A stretch of DNA of 56,986 nt, taken from an uncultured Coriobacteriaceae bacterium. GTDB taxonomy: Bacteria > Actinomycetota > Coriobacteriia > Coriobacteriales > Atopobiaceae. Of the stretch, positions 1 through 10,100 are shown in pieces (the stretch's first letter is position 1; the number at the start of each line of letters is the position of its first letter). Where the stretch lies: assembly GCA_902780305.1 (NCBI GenBank), contig CACZFB010000009.1, positions 1 to 56,986 of the forward strand. Direction: 5' to 3'. The notes below the pieces were generated by a model. The model had not been told where the DNA came from and ran no database searches. It saw nothing but the letters and a program-made list of their open reading frames with translations. The position numbers and the translations under genes were made by a program.

Positions 1-79
1 CCCGAACCCGGAAGTTAAGCCCCCGAGCGCCGATGGTACTGCGGGGTAAGCCCGTGGGAGAGCAGGACGTCGCTGACCA
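1..79 (+). rRNA. rrf: 5S ribosomal RNA, 3' part (5' end outside the window)
   Basis: The segment starts with the conserved 5S word CCCGAACCCGGAAGTTAAGC and continues with the late helix GGGAGAGCAGGACG. The 5' part lies before the window. The exact 3' end is estimated because the pairing 5' strand is not visible. A T-run at about 90-95 follows. It is presumably the last gene of a plus-strand rRNA operon. Confidence 0.93.
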
Positions 80-126
80 ACGACGGGCATTTTTTCGTGC
101 CGCGCCGCGGGGCGGCGCGCGTTTAA

Positions 127-180
127 AGGGGTAGCCCCCTTGATGGTCGAGTGCGACCATCAAGGGGGCTACCCCTATTT
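127..180. terminator. Perfect 23-bp hairpin, probable bidirectional terminator
   Basis: Positions 127-149 and 154-176 are exact reverse complements around the loop AGTG. ATTTT follows on the plus strand and A-rich sequence precedes it. It lies between the plus-strand 5S rRNA and the convergent lipoprotein gene, so it can end transcription from both sides. Confidence 0.8.
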
Positions 181-198
181 TAATGGCGAGCTATGCTC

Positions 199-861
199 TT
201 ATGAGAACGAGACGCCCTTGAACATGGTTTCGGTAATGGCGTCGTCGAAGCCCGTGGCGGTCATGGTGAGGTTGGCGTACGTGCTGTCGTCCACCTTGCC
301 CACATAGAACGCCTGCTTGAGCGTGACGGGAGTGTTGCCGTCGAGCTTGGCGTGGTATGTAACGCAGGGGAGCGTCTTGCCGTTAACCTCAATGGTCCCC
401 GTGCTAAGGTCTACCAGCTCGGCGTTCTTGCTCGCCAGGGCGGCGGTGCCTTCCTTTGTCGCGGCGTCAAGGAATTCCATGCTCGACACGTCGGTGTTCT
501 CTGCGGACTGCATAACGATAACGTTGAAGTTGTCCTTCTTTTCGTCGGCAGCCGCAAAAGCCGTGACGCTCTCCTTGCCGGCGAGGTCGGTCTCGGCGCT
601 GGAGAAGGTGAAGCCCTCGGGCAGGTCGTAGCGGAAGCCGATGGCAGCGATCTCGTAGTACGTCATGGAGGCGAGGTCGGTCGTATCCTGCTTGCTCTCG
701 GTGGTCGTGGTGTCGGTGGAGGTCGTTTCGGTGGTCGTCGTGGTCTGGGCCTTGTCGTCGGTCGCCGGAGCTTGCTTGTTGGACGAGCAGCCAACGGCGC
801 CCAGCGCAAGAACACCCGTGAGGCCGGCTACAACGATAAAGCGCTTGGAGGAGAACTGCAT
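199..861 (-). CDS. Secreted lipoprotein of unknown function
   Basis: The protein has 220 residues. The ATG at 861 is chosen because AAAGGA lies 7-8 bases upstream; an upstream in-frame ATG at 888 would place nine residues before the signal sequence. The N-terminus is a lipoprotein signal: basic QFSSKR, a hydrophobic stretch, then the lipobox LGAVGC with the lipidated Cys at about residue 25. A Ser/Thr/Lys-rich linker of about 40 residues follows (many TTT and TES words), then a compact domain of about 145 residues with alternating hydrophobic strands and no Cys-His motif. It should sit on the outer face of the membrane. I do not recognise the domain family. Confidence 0.85.
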   Translation of the reverse strand: MQFSSKRFIVVAGLTGVLALGAVGCSSNKQAPATDDKAQTTTTTETTSTDTTTTESKQDTTDLASMTYYEIAAIGFRYDLPEGFTFSSAETDLAGKESVTAFAAADEKKDNFNVIVMQSAENTDVSSMEFLDAATKEGTAALASKNAELVDLSTGTIEVNGKTLPCVTYHAKLDGNTPVTLKQAFYVGKVDDSTYANLTMTATGFDDAITETMFKGVSFS

Positions 862-1110
862 GGGCACATCCTTTCGTGCGGTATCCAATGGGCTGATTTC
901 ATTATTGGGTGAGGCCTTCTTCGACGCAAGACCTCAACGGTACGCGGACGGTGTCCGTTTGGGGAATGCGTTGGCCTTTTAATGGGGGCTACGTCCCTCG
1001 ATAGGCATCTGCCGATAACGGACCATGGAGTTCGACGCCGCGCTTTGCTAGCATAAAAGGTGAGCGGTGCTGTTGTACAGCCTTATGCTGCAGACGGGAT
1101 GGGGTTCAAA

Positions 1111-4100
1111 ATGAAGCAGAGATATAACGCGTTGACGACATTGGCAGTGGTCTTGCTCGCTTGGGTCGTGGTCATGGCGGCGGCCTCGGTGCCCGCTTTC
1201 GCCGAGGAAGGCGAGGCGCAGAGCGAAGGCCGGGACTTCCTTGAGCTACTGGAGGAGCAGGGCATTCGTAAAGACGGCAATGCCTCCGCGCTCACGATCC
1301 AAGGCCTTGGCGCCAAGGTTGCGAATCTGGATGCGAATTCTGCTTCCGAAGCCAACAAGAAGATTAAGGAGCGCACAAAACAGGGCTTCCACATTACCAT
1401 CAACATGACTGCCGACTGGAATAACAAGACCATAGAGATTCCCAGCGGTGCCGACGTCACCATAAAGATGAACGGGCACACCATCAACAGGAACCGCACG
1501 TCCGGAGGCCGCAACGACAGCGCCATACAAGTGGGAAATAACGCCTTGCTCAGCATTGACGGCGGCACCAAGACCTCGTTCAAGAGCATGAGAATCTACT
1601 CTCCTTCCGGCTCGTACACTATGCAATCCCGAAACGTCGCGGGTCTCATAACGGGCGGCTACAACACCAACGGCGGTGGCGGTATCGATATGGCGGGCGG
1701 ATCCTCGGTCACGCTCAACAACGTGTACCTTGCTGGCAACCGTGCGGAGCAAAACTGGGGCGTGGATGGCCATGGTGGCGGAATCTATGTGGGTGGCGAG
1801 AACACCAGCATTACGCTCAACAACACGCAGATCATGGGCAACTACGCCTACAACTGCGGCGGCGGCATCTATGCAAACAACGCCGTGTGCCTGATCACGC
1901 TCAACAAATCCACACTGGACGGCAACGTGGCCGCTCGCGGAACCGGTGGTGGCATCCACTGCGACTCCACCGGCATTCACATTAGCGGCGACCCGACCTC
2001 GTCCATCCGCTACAGCTACGCAAAGAGCAACGGTGGCGGTGTCTATTTTAAAAAGGACAGCTGCTCCCTCAAGGGTCTTAAGGTGGAATCGAACCGATCC
2101 GACACTGCCACCGGTGGCGGAGCCTATGCGAACGCCAAGAAGACCACCTTCGCCAATCTTACGATCACCAACAACAAGGCGACATATGCCGGCGGCCTGC
2201 GAACCATGGGGGCCGACGAGAGCATCACGTCGTGCACGATCACCAACAACGCCACGTACTCAAAGGACTCCAGCTATGGCGCGGGCGCATGCATAGAGGG
2301 CTACTCCTCCACCATAAGCGGTACCTGCGTGATCAAGGACAACCAGGGCAACAACGGCGTGTACCTTGCCCCCGAGATCACCGGCACCCCCGATAGCACC
2401 CGCGGCGGCTTTGTTAAGCTGGACCTTGCGCGCGGGTCATCGGTGTGCGTGATAAAGGGCTCGCCTGGCCACAATTACGTTCCCATAACTCCTACGGACG
2501 CGAGGGTTCCCAACTGCATTCGGTACCTCACCACGATGAACGGCTACCACGTTACCTACAACGACAGCTCGCGCGTCATCTACATCGTCAAGGGCTCTGC
2601 GGGACAAAACGAGAACTCGACCACGGGCAAAGCGGCACGCATTCCGCAGGCCCAGACGACCCTCAACCCCAGCCAAACCACGCCCGCCACAACCGGCGAG
2701 AAGTACAACGGCCGCGACGTGGTGCGGGGCTACGTGCGCTACCCCAGCGTGGAGGATGGCACCAAGGACTTTGCCACCTCGTTCTATTACTCCGACGGCT
2801 ACTTCCTGGATAACCCCACCAAGTACAACAACCACCTGGCAACGCTTTCCATGTGCATGGCCATGAGCGGGTTCTATCTTAATGCGGGGAGCACCACCGA
2901 CTACATTAACAAGCACGCCTCCGCACGCCAGTTTATGTCCGACATCGGTTGCGCCGACGACGACATCTACGTAAACGACTACAACGTGCAGAAGCCGGGC
3001 TCCTTTACCATTGGCGTCACCATTGCGAGCAAGACCATAAAGGATGCCTCTGGTGTGGAGTACACGCTCGTGCCCATTGCCGTGCGCGGTGCGGGCTACG
3101 AGGCCGAGTGGACCAGCAACGTAACGATGAAGGCCGGAGTTGGCACCGAGCACTGGGGATTTGCGGACGCCGCCAACAAGGTGACCGCAGAGGTCAACTC
3201 CTACCTCGCCCGCCACAACCTCACAGAGAAGGCCAAGCAGGGCAAGGTGAAGTTCTGGATCGCAGGCTACTCGCGCGCCGGCGCCACCTCAAACCTTACG
3301 GCCAGGCGCCTGCTGGACCAGTACGCGAGCGGCGCCAAGAAGTGCGACGTATTTGGCTATCCCATCGAGGCGCCTCAGGGCGGCTCCGACGACTACGACA
3401 AGGCCAACCCCGAGCGCTACTACAGCATCCACAACGTCATCAACAAGGCTGACCTCGTTCCCCTGGTGGGTCCCACCAAGATGGGCTTCAAGCGCTATGG
3501 CGTGGACCACTTCATTCCGGGCACCGCTGCCGGAAACGCAACCAAGAGCTCGGTTGGGGTCGACAGGGCCGGAGGCCTCGGCCAGACGGCGGGCACCAAC
3601 TTTTCGGGGCACGAGCCCGCGGTGCCACTTGTGACCGAGCGGACCGTAAACACGTGGTCCGACAACCAGAGCTATGCGACGAACAGCGGCGCCAAATACA
3701 ATACGGCACGCAGCGCCATGCTGCCCCAGCTGGAGGCGGTTGACCCCAGCATCAACTTCGACGATTTCTTCCACACGGCCGACATGGACTTCTTCCCCTC
3801 GCCAGACATGCGGTACAAGGCGGCAAAGGCTGGCGGCAACGAGGAGGAGTTCATCGTCCAGTTTATTAATGACGTGCAGCGCTGGGCCATTGGGAACCGC
3901 ACGTCGTACAGCAAGAACCTGGAAACGGCGTTCCAAAACGTCATTGGCACGGTGTTTAGCATGGACAACGCGTCCATGCAGGGATTTACCAACCGCGCCT
4001 CAACGTGCATGGACCGCATACCCACCGTGGCACCGTTCAGCAGCAAGAGGTCCCTGCGCAACATCTACGCCGACGTTATTGGCGCATGGCACAAGCGCAC

Positions 4101-7100
4101 CGAAAAAGAGAAGAAGCAATACATCGACACCTTTACCACCGCAATCGACGGCACCGGCGCCTACGACTACCTCACCGCCGAGCAAAAGGCCAAGGTGAGG
4201 AACAGCCTGCCCACCTTCCTTGACTTTGCCTTTAAGATCGTGGACGGCGACTACAACAACAAGAGCTTTGGCGACACCGCCACCTGCATGATGCTTCCCA
4301 CCTTCGCACTCAACGCGTCGCGGATCATGTCCAATCACTACCCCGAGGTCAACCTGGCATGGCTGCGTGCCGATGACTCGTACTACAACAACGACAAGAC
4401 CGCCTACGTTATTGCCAAGGCCGATCGTGTGGCGTCTCCTGTCGCCAAGGTGGGCAGCCAGGAGCTTGCCGCGGCAACGACGAGCACGGTGCCAACCGGT
4501 CTGCGCGCCGTGACGTTGGACGTTAAGGACCTCAAGGGCGAGGCCGTGTACTACAAGGTGTCCAAGAACAACAAGCAGGTGAGCGAGAACACCTGCAAGA
4601 ACGGCTACGAGATCTACCGCGGGCCCTTTAGGGTCTCTTTCGAGAAGGACGCCACCTACACCGTAACCGCCTACGCGATGTGGCACGGCACCAAGAGCGG
4701 CGAGGTGACGTACACCATCAAGACCTTGGTTCCCGAGCACAAGGTAACCATACTCAACGCCCCCAACATGGAGGCGAGCAAGGGCAAGGTGGTCACCGCC
4801 AAGGAGGGCGACACGATCGAGCTCAAGGCGGAGCAGCGCGTGGTGCAAAACGATACCCGCGAGTCCGTGTTTACGGAGTGGACCTTTACGGACGAGAAGG
4901 GCATCAGGCAGAATAACCTGCTGCCCCAGAGCGTCAACACCAACAACACGAGCCTCATGCTGCCCGCCGGCGACCAGAGCGGCCTCTCCGCGAACTACAG
5001 CCTCGTGGCGAAGGCGAACTACGAGACGCGGCTGCGCACCGACAACCTGCACGAGATTCAGATTGCCGTGGGCGGGACAACGGTCAAGACCTTCAAGGCA
5101 CGCGAGGGCGAGACGGTTACCTATGCCCCGACTCTGGACAACGAGCATTACAACGACCATTGGACCGCGAAGCTCAGCCGCGAAGGCAGCGAGCCCTTCA
5201 ACGTGACGGACGCCCTCAAGCCACAGCGTGGCAGCGTCTGGGTCGGCAAGCAGATGAGCGGGCTGAGGTTCGTGGTGCCAAGGCGCGGCGACGTCCTAAA
5301 GATCGTGGGCTCCAACAACCCCACCCTGTTCTCAACAGGTGACAAGCTCATCCTGGACACCACACTCGAACAAAAGATCAAGAAAGTCGCCATCACGAAC
5401 TTCCCCGACCCGCAGGCGGAAACGGCCTCTGGGCAGTACACGTGCACGCATTATCCGAACGATACTTCGTCGCTATCGCCGGACTACAAGGCCGACGCGA
5501 GCACGGTCAAGTGGGACAAGTCCGTCCAGACCAAGGTCAACAGGGACACCACCACAACCACGACGACCACCTACACCACCTACGTCGTGACCAACTGGTC
5601 GTCTGCCTACATGTATTCCAATAACGTCCAGGTGGAGACCAACGTCGCGAACTGCACGGCGACGGTAGAGCCCTACCAAGACGGTAAGGTTCGCATCCGT
5701 CTGCAGGTGTCCAAGTCCGAGACCACGGGAACGCCCAAGAACACCATCTACTGCAACGCGTACGACATCAACGACACAAACAAGACGCCGCTCACGAAGG
5801 ACGGTCAGACGATCGAGACGTGGCGCGTCATCGAGGGGATGCCGTTTGCGGCCGACTGGTCGCCTTCGGTGCCCGGCGGACAGCCCACCTGGAACTCCTA
5901 CGCGCCCGATAACTCTGGTTTGGAAGCAGTATCCGGAGAGAATAACAAATACCAGATTAAGCAGGGCTCCGACGCCAAGCTCCTGCTGAGCTGCGAGCAG
6001 AAGCCCGTTATCAACAACATCGAGGTCAAGGCGTTCCCCGCGCCCAAGGTCGGCGAGAGCCTGGCCACCATGCCGGCGGGCGGGACGATGACCGAGGCCA
6101 TTAACCTTGCGTTCAACAAGCCCGAAGGCAGCGTGTTTACGGTAAGCTACGCGCCGCAGATAACAGAGCTCAGGTGGATTCCGGAGGTCCCGGCGACCGG
6201 AGAGGGTGCCGGAAAGGCAGCGGGCCAGACGCAGTACACCTGCATCATCAAGCTCAAGTGCGCGGACAACAAGCAGATCTATCTCGATCGGAACACGTCC
6301 GTTACCGTGGCGGAGGGCTTGGGTGTTACCACCTCCAGGTTCTTGCTGGACAGGGGCACGGACGGCAAGCTCATGGACGGCGAGGGCACGCTCTACCTCA
6401 CCTTCCAGACCACAAGCCGCAGCACCGACCACACGGTGACGGTAAAGGACAACGCCGAGGCAGGCAACCCCGCCACGCATACGTGGAAGGAAGGCGAGGC
6501 CAAGACCGTAACAGCCAAGGACGACTACGCGGACAAGGTCTTCGAGCGTTGGGCGGTAACGGTGACGCCCAAGACCGGCGACCCCGTATCGCTTGCGACG
6601 GACGAGCAGGACAAGCAGCTGCAAGCAATGGGCCTCACGGCTGCCAAGCTCACGCAGCCCAGCCTCAAATTCACCATGCCGGCGGTGTCCGCAGAGGCGG
6701 GGGCCACGTTTGGCGAGGGCTATGCCCTGAGTCTTGCGGCCGTCTACCACGACAAGGCCGACAAGCTCTTTGTCAACAACATCGAGCCGACGGTCGCGTC
6801 ACTTGACCTTGCGGATACCGCCGCCCTTACGTGGCACTGGATGGCCGGCGAGCAGGAGCAGACCGGAACAGCGACGGCAGACGTTGTTTGGACAACCGAG
6901 TCTGCCCTCAGCGAGACCACTGACACGCGCATCTTTACGGCAACCATGCGCCTGGACGCCCAGAGCGCTCGCCAGCTCAAGCGTGGAGACGACACCCCGA
7001 GCGTCTATGCGATGATTGCCAACGACCTCTACACGATGGGTAAGGTAACTTGGAACGCCGACGGTAGCCTCATCGTATCGGTGAGCTACGGTCCGGTGAG

Positions 7101-10100
7101 CGTCCCGCTGGCCGCGTACCAGGTGTCTGTTGGCGCCTACGATGCGAACAGCCCCACCAGTAAGCTCAAGACCAAGGAGGGCGATTCGCTCGTGGACATG
7201 CCCGACGTGGCGCAGGTCGTCGTTAACGAGACGGACGACAGTGATGGCTTCTCGCTCGCGGCACCCGTAATCAGCGGTGCGGAGTTCGTGCGCTGGGAGA
7301 TTCCGGCCGGGTCCAAGATCGAGCGCGTGGACGACACCAACAAGTTCAAGTTCGCAAGTGACGCCACCGCCCAGGATACCATCGCGATTCACGCGCTGTA
7401 CAAGCCCGTGGTCAGCAAGGTGACCGTAAGCGTGGCGGCACCGGTGGCCGGGCAGGCGCTGGCGACCAAGGAGGCCGCGACCGCGAGCATCGAGCTCAAG
7501 AACGCCAGCCTGTTTACCGTCGCGAATCCGGACGTGGCCGTGAGCAGCCTCGCGTGGGCGCCTGGCGGCGCTAATGATGATGCGGCATACGACACCGAGT
7601 ATGCCGCAGCGGCAACACTTGAATACAACACCCCGTGGCTCTGCGGTTACGCCGAAGACGTGGAGGTGGCATGCGCAAGCGCGTCCTTCACGTGGTTCGA
7701 CGCAAGCGACTCTGCCGCCTACGCGTTCTTCCCGGCCACGGAGCGCGACAACCGCCATCAGGTAACGATTCGCGACTTTGCCGAGGACGACGAGGATGAG
7801 GGTGAGCCCAGGCAGGAGACCTGGTACGAGGGAGAGACCAAGTACCTGGTCGCCAAGCAGTACGACGACAAGCTCTTTACGGGCTGGACCATCACGCGCG
7901 AGGCGGAGGGCGCAGGCAACACGGACGTAACGAATGCCGTGCTTGCCAATGGCACCCAGCGCACCGACGCAGCAATTGCCATCAACGTGCGCGCGGAGGA
8001 CAGTGGGGACTTCCCTCAGGGCTATGCCCTTACGGCAACCGCCAACTACCAGGACAAGGTCGACGAGGTATCGGTAACGATTCCGCAGCCCATGGGCGCG
8101 TCGGGCACCGTGGCGTGGGTGTACGACAAAGCGACCACAACGAAGGAGAACGTCTCCATAGCGTGGTCGGCCTCGCATACGGAGGATACCTCCACCGGAA
8201 ACAAGATAACCAGCACCACATACGTGGCGACACTCCACCTGCAGCTGACGGCACAGCTGACGGCAGAAGAGCTGGAGCAGTTCTCGGAGGATCCGTTCGT
8301 TGTGGCCCAGCTTGCCGACGGCTCGTCTGAGGATGGACCACAGATCGACACCGGAGAGGCCTCGTTCGAGCGTGCTGCCGACGGAATTATCATTACCGTT
8401 CCCTTCGTGACCACCGATGAGGTGTTCCAGGCGCGCACCGTGGCCCTGTGGGCATGCGACATAAATGCGGACGGGCACGCAGTGCTCGACGGCACGGAGG
8501 AAGAGGAGTACCTCGCCTACGAGGATGACGAGGACGGCATCATGCTGTGCGCGCCCGACGTGGACGGCGGCGTGTTCGCGGGCTGGGAGTTCGATGAGGA
8601 CGTGTTCCAAAAGACGGACGTCTTGAACGACGGGTCGATTGCGATCTTTGCCTTTAAGGATGCCGAGGTCGACGAGACCAACATCGTAAAGGCGCTCTAC
8701 AAGCCGGTGGTGGACACGGTGCGCGTGGACTTCGCTGCGCCCAGGGCTAGCGAGAAGCTCGCGACGGCCGATGGCGCGACGGTTACCTACGAGCTGGCAA
8801 ACGACGCGTTTGCGGGAATCGGGGGAACGGTCTCCGGGCTCACGTGGATGCCTGACGACAACACTGCACACTTCAATCAGAAATACACGGCCACCGTGGT
8901 CTGCGCGCCCGACAAGGATGCGCAATACGCGCTTGACGACGACGTAGTGGGAGCGCATGGGCAGACGCTGGCCGATTTTGAGGTTGGCGAGAACGGTCAA
9001 CACAAGGTGTACGTGGACTTCGACGCCACCGAGCCGCAAAACAATCACAAGGTGACGGTGATCGACAACGCGGGCGGCCTGCCCACCACGTACCTCTGGC
9101 AGGAGGCGGCCACCAAGCACATCGTGGCCAAGCCCAGCGAGGACAAGCGCTTCTCTCACTGGACCATAACGGACCAGAAGGGCGCCGATGTTACCAGGCA
9201 GGTCCTCCAGTCCGCCCAGGTAGACGACGCCACCATTGAACTCAACCTGCCGGTGGGGTCGGGAGCGGCGTCGTTCCCCACCGCGGACTACGCGCTCACC
9301 ATTACGGCACGCTACGCGAACAAGGCGAACCAACTGGCCATCACCGGCCTTGCCGTTCCCACGACCACCTCGGCCAATACGACGTCCAGCTGGCAGTGGA
9401 CCGACGGCACGGGCACCTACACCGCACCCTCCGTGGACGTGATGTGGACGCGCGCCAGCAAGGATGACGGCTACGCGTACACGGCGACCATGCGTCTGGA
9501 CGCCAGCAAGGCCCAGGGCATTTGCCACAACGGGCTGCAGATTACGGTAAACGGCGACCAGAGCCAGGCTGCAACGGCGACGTGGGACACCGAAGGCAAC
9601 CTTACGGTTACCACGACCTTTGTGCAGGCCGCGCCCGAGGCGGACGCCACGTTCCGCACCGTGAGGATGCTGGCGTACGACGTGAATGCCAACTCGCCTC
9701 TGAGCGGGTCAATCGAACCCCTCGAGCCGCTTCTGTACGACAAGAGCTATGAGGTGCTGGTGACTGGTGCCACGGCAAAGCTGGTGCCGTACCAGGTGTC
9801 GGGTGGCGTCTTTAGCGGGTTTGCGGCCGACGCTACCACTGCCGCGGGGTCGGTTGTGGGCAACGTGCTCACGCTCAAGACGGGCTCCACGGGCGAAGCG
9901 GTCGTCCACGCCAACTACAAGCCGGTTGTTAACAGCGTGTGCGTGAACGTTGCCACGCCCAGCAACGGGCAGCAGCTCTTGCCCGACGCCTCGGCCAGCG
10001 CGACGCTCGCGAGCACGGCGTTTGCTGAACCCGGCGCTGTTTCGGGCACCGCCACCTGGAAGCCCGACGGCATGGCCGATGCGACCAAGGAGTACGAGGC

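Noticed and set aside
6799..9528. 909-codon minus-strand frame inside the giant gene
   Set aside because: Same reason: an antisense shadow with Arg/Val/Gly/His bias and no translation signals.
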